Positions 1-12,777 of a stretch of 64,000 nucleotides of DNA are shown piece after piece (within the stretch, counting starts at the first letter, position 1; each line of letters starts with the position of its first letter). A model generated the notes under the pieces. That model was not told the origin of the DNA. It ran no database searches and saw only the letters and a list, made by a program, of their open reading frames with translations. The translations under genes were made by a program, and so were the position numbers. The DNA is from Nemertoderma westbladi. Taxonomy: Eukaryota > Xenacoelomorpha > Nemertodermatida > Nemertodermatidae. The stretch spans positions 1 to 64,000 of the forward strand of contig JAUCBJ010003184.1 of assembly GCA_032718475.1 (NCBI GenBank), written 5' to 3'.

Positions 1-340
1 ACAAATCTTAATGAGATTGCATGAAATTTGAAACATAGATAGTTTCACCTCCCGACCACTGACTGGGTGAGTCAGTATTTATATTTTTGCTTTCATTCTT
101 TAGCTACAAGCGTTTGAAAAAGGTGTCTCCAGCGATATTGCACCATTCGTACTGCAGATATTCTTTAATCTTATATTGACGTGTTCTTAGCAATGGAAAA
201 GCTGGCCATGTAAGAATTCCAAATATGTAAAAATATTTGAATTTGGTTGGGAAATACCTGAGAATCAGTTGACTTTTTAATTTTCGTCCTCGAACGATAT
301 ATTTTCCTCAGTAATTTCCGCATTGATGGACATTTATTTA
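1..340. repeat. Dispersed repeat copy, also present near 56.8-57.4 kb
   Basis: Two blocks here recur in the same order near the other end of the window. The opening bases (ACAAATCTTAATGAGATTGC, then GAAATTTGAAACA) match 56783-56820. A block around 200-260 (ATTCCAAATATGTAA, then TTTGAATTT) matches 57290-57335. The copies are diverged and have indels. No coding potential is visible, so this is most likely a non-autonomous dispersed repeat; its true ends are not resolved. Confidence 0.5.
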
Positions 341-527
341 GCTTTCTTGGTTTGTAAAATGGGACACTGTCATCTATTATAGGATTAAGTATAAGTATAA
401 GGATGGTGTTTTGCGACATAAGGCCTTTGAGTCTGGCACAAAGGTTTACTAATAAAATTACACAAAATTGGAATAAGTGGTACATTTCTAAAATGGATTG
501 GACTTATCATAATCCAAGCTACCGGAG

Positions 528-958
528 GTTGTTATCGATGGGGTTGAATCAATTTGGCTGCTCGTCAAAGCTGGTGTACCACAAGGTAGCGGTAGCGTGC
601 TAGGACCCATTTTGTTTAAAATTTATATCAATTATGTTGCTGACGCATTGGATGCTAATGCTTCTATCTTTGCTGATGATACCAGTCTTTATGACCAAAT
701 ATTACACCCTATCATATCTGCGCATTTCATGAATTCTGAACTTCTTAAAATGCACAGCTGGGCATGTAGGTGGTTAGTCACTTCCAATGCTGCTAAAACC
801 ATGACTATGGCAATCCCTCAACAAAAGAGTAATCTACAACTTCTCCAATACCAACTCAATGATGTTTTAAATGATTGTCAATTTGGTCTAGTAATTAATG
901 CAAACCTATGTTGGAATGATCATATTAAATCAGTACTCGACAAAATATCATGGTCATA
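528..958 (+). pseudogene. LINE reverse transcriptase fragment (non-LTR retrotransposon)
   Basis: An open stretch reads through the reverse transcriptase palm region: GVPQGS (about 573-596), VLGPILFKIYIN, then IFADDTSLY containing the catalytic ADD (about 664-690). These blocks are diagnostic of Jockey/CR1-like non-LTR retrotransposons. Only about 140 residues survive; an in-frame stop lies upstream at about 510, and endonuclease, RT fingers and C-terminus are absent. The PQGS motif is altered by a 6-bp tandem duplication (GGTAGCGGTAGC, about 585-596), so the reading is PQGSGS. The fragment abuts unrelated BEL/Pao sequence at about 960, so it is a nested or rearranged remnant. It is not functional. 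Confidence 0.8.
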
Positions 959-959
959 G

Positions 960-2310
960 TAGGTATGGAATGGAAGGATCCAAAGGTGCCCTTGCCGAAT
1001 AACATGAAAATGGTGGAGATGAGGCTCCGGATACTCAAACAAACCCTGAAACGGAGCCCCGTAAAGAACGACTACTTCCACCGGACGATTCAGAAATATG
1101 TAGATAGAGGATGGGCCGTGGAACTACCCATAGATGAGCCAGACGCGGATTGGACATATTATTTACCACTTCTTGTTGCACTGGATCCTAAGAAAGGAAA
1201 GTTGAGGATGGTGGTGGATGCTTCTGCCAAAATGAATGGAAAATGCCTCAGCGACTATTTATTGGAAGGCCCCAACATATACAACTCGGGGATAGACGTG
1301 TTATTACGATTCAGATACGGAAAGCACGCATTCACCTGCGACGTAGAAGGGATGTTCAACCAGGTCCATGTGATGGAAGAGAATAGCAATAGTCAACGCT
1401 TCCTATGGTACGACAGCGACGACGAGCCTTCGATCATACCGATGTACAAGATGGGCACAAAATCACTTTACAACAACCACAGCGGTGAGAGACACAGTTA
1501 AGGGTAAGGACAAAGAGTATAGTAAAGAGGCTATCGACATGATTCGATATGGATTCTTCGTAGATGATGGGATGGGTTCTGGGAATTCCATCCAGGAGAT
1601 CGTCAGGATGGGTCACGAAATTCGCGACATCCTGAGGAAGTCAGGATTCAACCGGACGAAATACCAGTCGAACTCCCAGGAATTCATGGAGGCCCTAGAG
1701 GATAAACAACCAGACGTCAAATTGGAGAAACCATGACAAAAAAGGAACAAATTATGGCTGGTAAGAGAGTAGAATCACAACAAAAAGCCTTAGGGATCGT
1801 GTGGAATCAGGAAACAGATGAATTGGAATACCAATTGAAGCAAGAAGGGGCACGGATACACATAACGATGGGCTATATGTCATAAATAGCTAGGATCCAT
1901 GATCCATTGGGACTAGTTTCGCCCCTACTAGTCATGGGAAAGCAGATTTTGAAGAAAGTGTACAAACTTAAAGATGGTTGGGACGCGGAAGTCCCAAAAG
2001 AGCAAGGAGATCAGGAAGCAGTGTGATAAATGGACACGGGGTCTGCAAGATATGGGAATATATAGCATGCCACGGGTATACTTCCCAGATGGGGAGATGA
2101 GCAAGTTGGAACTGCCTATGTTCTCTGATGCATCCCTAGAAGTATACGGTCCAGCGCTTTATTTGGTACATCAGAAGGGGACACACAAACCCCGACTAGC
2201 ATTCAGTAAAGCGAGGTCAGGGCCACCAGATTCAGCGTCAGTACCGAAGTTAGAACTTACAGATGCGAGGTTGGGGGCCATGTCGAGTTACCTCGACATG
2301 GCCACCCATC
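960..2310 (+). pseudogene. Decayed BEL/Pao pol fragment (RT plus start of RNase H)
   Basis: Three frames carry consecutive parts of a Pao-type polymerase. About 960-1440 has the RT entry region with KLRMVVDASAKMNGK and AFTCDVEGMF. About 1485-1736 has the FVDD catalytic box (1557-1568). About 1780-1960 has the linker IARIHDPLGLVSPLL after an in-frame stop. About 2095-2290 has the RNase H start, FSDAS (2120-2134), and PKLELTDARLG. At least one frame change near 1450-1485, a stop at 1734-1736 and a TAA near 1884 break it. Gag, protease, integrase and LTRs are absent, so it is a fossil fragment. These are the domains missing from the LTR element at 38.9-49.7 kb, but I cannot show that the two belong to one family. 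Confidence 0.85.
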
Positions 2311-2625
2311 TGTCAATTCCATGCTGCCACTACTGCGCTCAACCCTACCGTACTTGGTCGCCTTTAGAGCCGGTTTGTTTGTTTTGTACGAATAAAACTT
2401 TTAAGTAAAACTTTACATAATTTTGTCATTGAAAACCTGAAGGAGAGGTTTTCTATTTTTATTTTATTTTCCTTGAATAAATAAAGGACTAGTCTTTACA
2501 TAGTTTTAACCAAATTAAATAAATAATTAGTGAAACTTATAAAAAGAGAAATGGGGGGAGAGACAAGGTGGATTTTGCGGGGCCGGGATAGAAACAATGA
2601 GTTTCCTAGCTATCTTTATTTTTAA

Positions 2626-2970
2626 CTGTTATTTGTTATTTTGTACGGATATTTTGTACGAGTAAAACTGTTATAACGTCCAAGGCGAAGCTGAGGACTT
2701 ATAACACTTCCGTTTTTCGAGGTAATATACTCCAAACTATCTTTATTGAACTAGCGTATACTAGCGTATTGAACTCGGACGTGTTATAACAGTCCTTGGA
2801 CGAAATAATAGTTACGAGTACAAAATATCCGTACAAAATAACAAATAACAGTTCAATAAATGTGTTGTCTCCCTGAGAAGGTTAACAATTCTAAAAGGGT
2901 TTTGTTTGGGGGAGAGTAAAGAAAATGTGGCATCGAATTTTTGGGGGATAATATAAATAACGGTATTTAT
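2626..2970. mobile_element. Foldback (MITE-like) element, copy 1, with conserved flank
   Basis: The outer arms are inverted repeats of about 60 bp (AACTGTTATTTGTTATTTTG at 2626 onward; its complement ends near 2853). Inside is a second hairpin centred on GGCGAAG, flanked by GTCC/GGAC and TTATAAC. A conserved flank follows at about 2890-2960 (CTAAAAGGGTTTTGTTTGGG, later TTTTTGGGGGATAATAT). The same flank, inverted, sits beside the foldbacks at about 30.92 and 33.93 kb, so the three are one family. No transposase is visible. Exact ends and target duplication were not resolved. Confidence 0.65.
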
Positions 2971-2974
2971 TACG

Positions 2975-4737
2975 GACTCTATTTAAAAACTCAATATTTT
3001 AGCGGGAAATAATCACAAGTAATAAAGGTAATTTAAGCGTTTTTATTTAATTTCTCTATGTAAATAGACTCACCATTGATGATGTTACAGTAGAAAATTC
3101 CCTCCCTCAATATTTCGACTGCGGGCAGGTGACAGACTAATCAGTTTAATTGAATTATTACTCATTGTTGGTCTTTCTTCATTGGCGGAAGACATATTTC
3201 ACGACACGGGTCTCTCTGCGAAGTCAGGCTGTGAAGCTTATCCTCTCATGGGGGTTTTTGCTTAATATGGTGGTACAGGAGAACATTATAGATACATTGT
3301 GACACAGCTGTAGTTAATTTGGCAGAATGGTTGGTCAGCGTTTCTAACAGATGGATCTACCGTTTTGTGAAACTCACTCCAAGGCACTCAGGACTTAGGC
3401 GACGCCCATTCCCACCATTTTCATTCTCATACCTCTGCCATCGGACTATTTAACATACAAACCATTTTAAAACATATGTATTTTGTTACATTATTATGAC
3501 AACTTATCAGCGTTCTGGTGATATCTCCGCAACGAGCGAAGTACCATTTACAGCGATGCGGCCTATAGGACGGAACCCTGCAAAGTATTCATAACTTAAT
3601 AGCAATAAATAATCTCCTAAACGTCTTGAGTATTCTCAGTCTATCGATGGGAGCCATATTGTACTGTAAGTGTAACATTATTTACGTTACATTTGTTACA
3701 ATAAATGCTAGCAATTTCTTTAAAAGGATATCAATTTCACTTAAAATATCACTATAGAGAGTGAACATTTCAATATTAAATATAATAATTTTGAACGTTG
3801 AAAACGCAGACAAGTTTACATAATGTATCAAAATTACGCACCCAGTACATCATTCAGCCATTGTGTGAAAAGGGCACTGTTCTGTTAACAGCGTTTATAT
3901 TTATGTAAACCTCTCACCCTCTCTAAATCTCTAAATCCACTCGCTCGTTACATAAATACACTCGGGTCATAACTCTGAGAAGTGCTAGTTTTCACACAAT
4001 CATGTAAATAGTTTTGTATTTCAAGAATATTAGTTAAATAAATGGTTTGGCGCGTCTTCACACGCGTCCAATCTTCGTCTGTTCGGGGGAAATGAGCAGA
4101 TTACAGAAACGGCAGGATACATATGAATTTTTCTAACCAAAACAATAAACAATGTTGCTAATAATCATTTTGAGGGCGAAGCTTTCTCCGCCGAAGTTTG
4201 CTGCGTACCAAATAAATGGCCACACAAAACATCAGAGGAAATGAAATTAATGCCATGCCAATATGCCAGTCAAGTCAGCCTGCACTTTACATACACTACT
4301 CTTGTATTCTTGTATGCCGCCTTTCCAGCGGCAACAACAAAGCAGCAAAAAGATTCCAATATTTCTTGATGTACAAACGGTGCAATATTGAGGAGGCACT
4401 TTTTGCAAACGCTTGCAAAGTAAGTAGTGAGAAAGTTAATTTCTCCCACCTTCCGAAAAATTCGAGTGCATACTGCCTATCTATATTTCAAAGTTTTCCT
4501 GATATCATTAAAGATTTGTAAAAAAAAAATAGCGGAGAGGGAGAGAGTTGCCCAGTTAAGGGGCCGCATTCGTAATTACGACTTATCGCTCAATTAGGAT
4601 AAAAAATTTAGTGCTATATTTTTTCACAACTGTGGCTAAGTTGAAACCTTGAATACATACCAGAATAACTTTAAAATTATTTATGAGGGCCTAGTCTCTG
4701 TATAGTAAAGTAGCCTACATTGCGCTAATTTGCGCTG
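2975..4737. other. Gene-free AT-rich stretch
   Basis: I see no convincing coding region, RNA gene or sharp repeat boundary here. The open frame at 4216-4521 has no recognisable domain and looks like chance. Confidence 0.5.
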
Positions 4738-7700
4738 TATTTATAGATCGGTTCAGTCAGCCTCCAGTCGTACACGACTTCGAGGCCTTGTATTTATAGA
4801 TCGGCTTAGTCAGCCTCCATTCGAACACGACTTCGAGGCCTTGTATTTATAGATCGGCTCAGTCAGCCTCCAGTCGTACACGACATCGAGGCCTTGTATT
4901 TATAGATCGGATCATTCAGCCTCCAGTCGTACACGACTTCGAGGCCTTGTATTTGTAGATCGGCTCAGTCAGCCTCCAGTCGTACACGACATCGAGGCCT
5001 TGTATTTGTAGATCGGCTCAGTCAGCCTCCAGTCGTACACGACATCGAGGCCTTGTATTTGTAGATCGGCTCAGTCAGCCTCCAGTCGTACACGACTTCG
5101 AGGCCTTGTATTTATAGATCGGATCATTCAGCCTCCAGTCGTACACGACTTCGAGGCCTTGTATTTGTAGATCGGCTCAGTCAGCCTCCAGTCGTACACG
5201 ACTTCGAGGCCTTGTATTTATAGATCGGCCCAGTCAGCCTCCAGTCGTACACGACATCGAGGCCTTGTATTTATAGATCGGCTCAGTCAGCCTCCATTCG
5301 TACACGACTTCGAGGCCTTGTATTTATAGATCGGATCATTCAGCCTCCAGTCGTACACGACTTCGAGGCCTTGTATTTGTAGATCGGCTCAGTCAGCCTC
5401 CATTCGTACACGACTTCGAGGCCTTGTATTTATAGATCGGCTCAGTCAGCCTCCAGTCGTACACGACATCGAGGCCTTGTATTTATAGATCGGCTCAGTC
5501 AGCCTCCATTCGTACACGACTTCGAGGCCTTGTATTTATAGATCGGATCATTCAGCCTCCAGTCGTACACGACTTCGAGGCCTTGTATTTGTAGATCGGC
5601 TCAGTCAGCCTCCAGTCGTACACGACTTCGAGGCCTTGTATTTATAGATCGGATCATTCAGCCTCCAATCGTACACGACATCGAGGCCTTGTATTTATAG
5701 ATCGGCCCAGTCAGCCTCCATTCGTACACGACTTCGAGGCCTTGTATTTATAGATCGGATCATTCAGCCTCCAATCGTACACGACATCGAGGCCTTGTAT
5801 TTATAGATCGGCCCAGTCAGCCTCCATTCGTACACGACTTCGAGGCCTTGTATTTATAGATCGGATCATTCAGCCTCCAATCGTACACGACATCGAGGCC
5901 TTGTATTTATAGATCTGCTCAGTCAGCCTACAGTCGTACACGACTTCGAGGCCTTGTATTTATAGATCTGCTCAGTCAGCCTCCAGTCGTACACGACTTC
6001 GAGGCCTTGTATTTGTAGATCGGCTCAGTCAGCCTCCAGTCGTACACGACTTCGAGGCCTTGTATTTATGGATCGGCTCAGTCAGCCTCCAGTCGTACAC
6101 GACTTCGAGGCCTTGTATTTATAGATCGGATCATTCAGCCTCCAATCGTACACGACATCGAGGCCTTGTATTTATGGATCGGCTCAGTCAGCCTCCAGTC
6201 GTACACGACTTCGAGGCCTTGTATTTGTAGATCGGCTCAGTCAGCCTCCAGTCGTACACGACTTCGAGGCCTTGTATTTATGGATCGGCTCAGTCAGCCT
6301 CCAGTCGTACACGACATCGAGGCCTTGTATTTATGGATCGGCTCAGTCAGCCTCCAGTCGTACACGACATCGAGGCCTTGTATTTATAGATCGGCTCAGT
6401 CAGCCTCCATTCGTACACGACATCGAGGCCTTGTATTTATAGATCGGCTCAGTCAGCCTCCAGTCGTACACGACTTCGAGGCCTTGTATTTATAGATCGG
6501 ATCATTCAGCCTCCAGTCGTACACGACTTCGAGGCCTTGTATTTATAGATCGGATCATTCAGCCTCCAATCGTACACGACATCGAGGCCTTGTATTTATG
6601 GATCGGCTCAGTCAGCCTCCAGTCGTACACGACTTCGAGGCCTTGTATTTGTAGATCGGCTCAGTCAGCCTCCAGTCGTACACGACTTCGAGGCCTTGTA
6701 TTTATGGATCGGCTCAGTCAGCCTCCAGTCGTACACGACATCGAGGCCTTGTATTTATGGATCGGCTCAGTCAGCCTCCAGTCGTACACGACATCGAGGC
6801 CTTGTATTTATAGATCGGCTCAGTCAGCCTCCAGTCGTACACGACATCGAGGCCTTGTATTTATAGATCGGCTCAGTCAGCCTCCAGTCGTACACGACTT
6901 CGAGGCCTTGTATTTGTAGATCGGCTCAGTCAGCCTCCAGTCGTACACGACTTCGAGGCCTTGTATTTATGGATCGGCTCAGTCAGCCTCCAGTCGTACA
7001 CGACTTCGAGGCCTTGTATTTATAGATCTGCTCAGTCAGCCTCCAGTCGTACACGACATCGAGGCCTTGTATTTATAGATAGGCTCAGTCAGCCTCCAGT
7101 CGTACACGACTTCGAGGCCTTGTATTTATGGATCGGCTCAGTCAGCCTCCAGTCGTACACGACTTCGAGGCCTTGTATTTATAGATCTGCTCAGTCAGCC
7201 TCCAGTCGTACACGACTTCGAGGCCTTGTATTTGTAGATCGGCTCAGTCAGCCTCCAGTCGTACACGACTTCGAGGCCTTGTATTTATGGATCGGCTCAG
7301 TCAGCCTCCAGTCGTACACGACTTCGAGGCCTTGTATTTATAGATCGGCTCAGTCAGCCTCCAGTCGTACACGACATCGAGGCCTTGTATTTATGGATCG
7401 GCTCAGTCAGCCTCCAGTCGTACACGACTTCGAGGCCTTGTATTTATAGATCGGATCATTCAGCCTCCAGTCGTACACGACATCGAGGCCTTGTATTTGT
7501 AGATCGGCTCAGTCAGCCTCCAGTCGTACACGACTTCGAGGCCTTGTATTTATAGATAGGCTCAGTCAGCCTCCAGTCGTACACGACTTCGAGGCCTTGT
7601 ATTTATGGATCGGCTCAGTCAGCCTCCAGTCGTACACGACTTCGAGGCCTTGTATTTATAGATCGGATCATTCAGCCTCCAGTCGTACACGACATCGAGG

Positions 7701-10700
7701 CCTTGTATTTGTAGATCGGCTCAGTCAGCCTCCAGTCGTACACGACTTCGAGGCCTTGTATTTATAGATCGGATCATTCAGCCTCCAGTCGTACACGACT
7801 TCGAGGCCTTGTATTTGTAGATCGGCTCAGTCAGCCTCCAGTCGTACACGACTTCGAGGCCTTGTATTTATAGATCGGATCATTCAGCCTCCAGTCGTAC
7901 ACGACTTCGAGGCCTTGTATTTGTAGATCGGCTCAGTCAGCCTCCAGTCGTACACGACTTCGAGGCCTTGTATTTATAGATCGGCCCAGTCAGCCTCCAG
8001 TCGTACACGACATCGAGGCCTTGTATTTATAGATCGGCTCAGTCAGCCTCCATTCGTACACGACTTCGAGGCCTTGTATTTATAGATCGGATCATTCAGC
8101 CTCCAGTCGTACACGACTTCGAGGCCTTGTATTTATAGATCGGATCATTCAGCCTCCAATCGTACACGACATCGATGCCTTGTATTTATAGATCGGCCCA
8201 GTCAGCCTCCAGTCGTACACGACTTCGAGGCCTTGTATTTGTAGATCGGCTCAGTCAGCCTCCAGTCGTACACGACTTCGAGGCCTTGTATTTATGGATC
8301 GGCTCAGTCAGCCTCCAGTCGTACACGACTTCGAGGCCTTGTATTTATAGATCTGCTCAGTCAGCCTCCAGTCGTACACGACATCGAGGCCTTGTATTTA
8401 TAGATCGGCTCAGTCAGCCTCCATTCGTACACGACTTCGAGGCCTTGTATTTATAGATCGGATCATTCAGCCTCCAATCGTACACGACATCGAGGCCTTG
8501 TATTTATAGATCGGCCCAGTCAGCCTCCATTTGTACACGACTTCGAGGCCTTGTATTTATAGATCGGATCATTCAGCCTCCAATCGTACACGACATCGAG
8601 GCCTTGTATTTATAGATCGGCCCAGTCAGCCTCCAGTCGTACACGACTTCGAGGCCTTGTATTTGTAGATCGGCTCAGTCAGCCTCCAGTCGTACACGAC
8701 TTCGAGGCCTTGTATTTATGGATCGGCTCAGTCAGCCTCCAGTCGCACACGACTTCGAGGCCTTGTATTTATAGATCTGCTCAGTCAGCCTCCAGTCGTA
8801 CACGACTTCGAGGCCTTGTATTTATAGATCTGCTCAGTCAGCCTCCAGTCGTACACGACTTCGAGGCCTTGTATTTGTAGATCGGCTCAGTCAGCCTCCA
8901 GTCGTACACGACTTCGAGGCCTTGTATTTATGGATCGGCTCAGTCAGCCTCCAGTCGTACACGACTTCGAGGCCTTGTATTTATAGATCGGATCATTCAG
9001 CCTCCAATCGTACACGACATCGAGGCCTTGTATTTATGGATCGGCTCAGTCAGCCTCCAGTCGTACACGACTTCGAGGCCTTGTATTTGTAGATCGGCTC
9101 AGTCAGCCTCCAGTCGTACACGACTTCGAGGCCTTGTATTTATGGATCGGCTCAGTCAGCCTCCAGTCGTACACGACTTCGAGGCCTTGTATTTATAGAT
9201 CAGCCCAGTCAGCCTCCAGTCGTACACGACTTCGAGGCCTTGTATTTATAGATCGGATCATTCAGCCTCCAATCGTACACGACATCGAGGCCTTGTATTT
9301 ATAGATCGGCCCAGTCAGCCTCCAGTCGTACACGACTTCGAGGCCTTGTATTTGTAGATCGGCTCAGTCAGCCTCCAGTCGTACACGACTTCGAGGCCTT
9401 GTATTTATGGATCGGCTCAGTCAGCCTCCAGTCGTACACGACTTCGAGGCCTTGTATTTATAGATCTGCTCAGTCAGCCTCCAGTCGTACACGACATCGA
9501 GGCCTTGTATTTATAGATAGGCTCAGTCAGCCTCCAGTCGTACACGACTTCGAGGCCTTGTATTTATGGATCGGCTCAGTCAGCCTCCAGTCGTACACGA
9601 CTTCGAGGCCTTGTATTTATAGATCTGCTCAGTCAGCCTCCAGTCGTACACGTCTTCGAGGCCTTGTATTTGTAGATCGGCTCAGTCAGCCTCCAGTCGT
9701 ACACGACTTCGAGGCCTTGTATTTATGGATCGGCTCAGTCAGCCTCCAGTCGTACACGACTTCGAGGCCTTGTATTTATAGATCGGATCATTCAGCCTCC
9801 AATCGTACACGACATCGAGGCCTTGTATTTATGGATCGGCTCAGTCAGCCTCCAGTCGTACACGACTTCGAGGCCTTGTATTTGTAGATCGGCTCAGTCA
9901 GCCTCCAGTCGTACACGACTTCGAGGCCTTGTATTTATGGATCGGCTCAGTCAGCCTACAGTCGTACACGACATCGAGGCCTTGTATTTATGGATCGGCT
10001 CAGTCAGCCTCCAGTCGTACACGACATCGAGGCCTTGTATTTATAGATCGGCTCAGTCAGCCTCCATTCGTACACGACATCGAGGCCTTGTATTTATAGA
10101 TCGGCTCAGTCAGCCTCCAGTCGTACACGACTTCGAGGCCTTGTATTTATAGATCGGATCATTCAGCCTCCAGTCGTACACGACTTCGAGGCCTTGTATT
10201 TGTAGATCGGCTCAGTCAGCCTCCAGTCGTACACGACTTCGAGGCCTTGTATTTATAGATCGGATCATTCAGCCTCCAGTCGTACACGACTTCGAGGCCT
10301 TGTATTTGTAGATCGGCTCAGTCAGCCTCCAGTCGTACACGACTTCGAGGCCTTGTATTTATAGATCGGCCCAGTCAGCCTCCAGTCGTACACGACATCG
10401 AGGCCTTGTATTTATAGATCGGCTCAGTCAGCCTCCATTCGTACACGACTTCGAGGCCTTGTATTTATAGATCGGATCATTCAGCCTCCAGTCGTACACG
10501 ACTTCGAGGCCTTGTATTTATAGATCGGATCATTCAGCCTCCAATCGTACACGACATCGATGCCTTGTATTTATAGATCGGCCCAGTCAGCCTCCAGTCG
10601 TACACGACTTCGAGGCCTTGTATTTGTAGATCGGCTCAGTCAGCCTCCAGTCGTACACGACTTCGAGGCCTTGTATTTATGGATCGGCTCAGTCAGCCTC

Positions 10701-12777
10701 CAGTCGTACACGACTTCGAGGCCTTGTATTTATAGATCTGCTCAGTCAGCCTCCAGTCGTACACGACATCGAGGCCTTGTATTTATAGATCGGCTCAGTC
10801 AGCCTCCATTCGTACACGACTTCGAGGCCTTGTATTTATAGATCGGATCATTCAGCCTCCAATCGTACACGACATCGAGGCCTTGTATTTATAGATCGGC
10901 CCAGTCAGCCTCCAGTCGTACACGACTTCGAGGCCTTGTATTTATAGATCGGATCATTCAGCCTCCAATCGTACACGACATCGAGGCCTTGTATTTATAG
11001 ATCGGCCCAGTCAGCCTCCAGTCGTACACGACTTCGAGGCCTTGTATTTGTAGATCGGCTCAGTCAGCCTCCAGTCGTACACGACTTCGAGGCCTTGTAT
11101 TTATGGATCGGCTCAGTCAGCCTCCAGTCGCACACGACTTCGAGGCCTTGTATTTATAGATCTGCTCAGTCAGCCTCCAGTCGTACACGACTTCGAGGCC
11201 TTGTATTTATAGATCTGCTCAGTCAGCCTCCAGTCGTACACGACTTCGAGGCCTTGTATTTGTAGATCGGCTCAGTCAGCCTCCAGTCGTACACGACTTC
11301 GAGGCCTTGTATTTATGGATCGGCTCAGTCAGCCTCCAGTCGTACACGACTTCGAGGCCTTGTATTTATAGATCGGATCATTCAGCCTCCAATCGTACAC
11401 GACATCGAGGCCTTGTATTTATGGATCGGCTCAGTCAGCCTCCAGTCGTACACGACTTCGAGGCCTTGTATTTGTAGATCGGCTCAGTCAGCCTCCAGTC
11501 GTACACGACTTCGAGGCCTTGTATTTATGGATCGGCTCAGTCAGCCTCCAGTCGTACACGACTTCGAGGCCTTGTATTTATAGATCGGCCCAGTCAGCCT
11601 CCAGTCGTACACGACTTCGAGGCCTTGTATTTATAGATCGGATCATTCAGCCTCCAATCGTACACGACATCGAGGCCTTGTATTTATAGATCGGCCCAGT
11701 CAGCCTCCAGTCGTACACGACTTCGAGGCCTTGTATTTGTAGATCGGCTCAGTCAGCCTCCAGTCGTACACGACTTCGAGGCCTTGTATTTATGGATCGG
11801 CTCAGTCAGCCTCCAGTCGTACACGACTTCGAGGCCTTGTATTTATAGATCTGCTCAGTCAGCCTCCAGTCGTACACGACATCGAGGCCTTGTATTTATA
11901 GATAGGCTCAGTCAGCCTCCAGTCGTACACGACTTCGAGGCCTTGTATTTATGGATCGGCTCAGTCAGCCTCCAGTCGTACACGACTTCGAGGCCTTGTA
12001 TTTATAGATCTGCTCAGTCAGCCTCCAGTCGTACACGTCTTCGAGGCCTTGTATTTGTAGATCGGCTCAGTCAGCCTCCAGTCGTACACGACTTCGAGGC
12101 CTTGTATTTATGGATCGGCTCAGTCAGCCTCCAGTCGTACACGACTTCGAGGCCTTGTATTTATAGATCGGATCATTCAGCCTCCAATCGTACACGACAT
12201 CGAGGCCTTGTATTTATGGATCGGCTCAGTCAGCCTCCAGTCGTACACGACTTCGAGGCCTTGTATTTGTAGATCGGCTCAGTCAGCCTCCAGTCGTACA
12301 CGACTTCGAGGCCTTGTATTTATGGATCGGCTCAGTCAGCCTACAGTCGTACACGACATCGAGGCCTTGTATTTATGGATCGGCTCAGTCAGCCTCCAGT
12401 CGTACACGACATCGAGGCCTTGTATTTATAGATCGGCTCAGTCAGCCTCCATTCGTACACGACATCGAGGCCTTGTATTTATAGATCGGCTCAGTCAGCC
12501 TCCAGTCGTACACGACTTCGAGGCCTTGTATTTATAGATCGGATCATTCAGCCTCCAGTCGTACACGACTTCGAGGCCTTGTATTTATAGATCGGCTCAG
12601 TCAGCCTCCAGTCGTACACGACATCGAGGCCTTGTATTTATAGATAGGCTCAGTCAGCCTCCAGTCGTACACGACTTCGAGGCCTTGTATTTATAGATCG
12701 GCCCAGTCGGCCTCCAGTCGTACACGACATCGAGGCCTTGTATTTATAGATCGGCTCAGTCAGCCTCCATTCGTACG
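4738..12777. repeat. Satellite array, 53-bp unit, about 152 copies
   Basis: Head-to-tail copies run without interruption. The unit starts TTTATAGATCGGCTCAGTCA and ends GAGGCCTTGTA, and successive copies are offset by exactly 53 bp. Recurrent variants are CTCAGTC/CCCAGTC/ATCATTC, CCAGTCG/CCATTCG/CCAATCG, GACTTCG/GACATCG and TTTATAG/TTTATGG/TTTGTAG. Each unit contains the near-palindrome GTCGTACACGAC and the palindrome AGGCCT. Because 53 is not a multiple of 3, three copies give a 53-residue period in every frame, and the apparent ORFs of 93-162 residues inside it are by-products of the repeat. The last copy breaks off in GTACGGATTTATGG. Confidence 0.97.
7745..12585. repeat. Higher-order tandem duplication of a 45-unit block (2385 bp) within the satellite
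   Basis: The pattern of unit variants at about 7745-10200 repeats at about 10130-12585 with a constant offset of 2385 bp, exactly 45 times 53. Rare markers are shared, including the ATGCCTT variant (8175 and 10560), CAGTCGCACACG (8742 and 11127) and CACGTCTTCG (9650 and 12035). Only scattered differences separate the copies, for example near 8527 and 9190. An 8-unit (424 bp) duplication is also seen at 6166 versus 6590. Confidence 0.85.

Noticed and set aside
6166-12537. Ten or so open frames of 93-162 residues with WIGSVSLQSYTTSRPC repeats
   Set aside because: They arise from the 53-bp satellite, are cut at random by unit variants, and have no domain or expression signal.
4738-12777. Possible CRISPR array because of short regular repeats
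   Set aside because: Units are contiguous with no unique spacers, and the context is eukaryotic with no cas genes.
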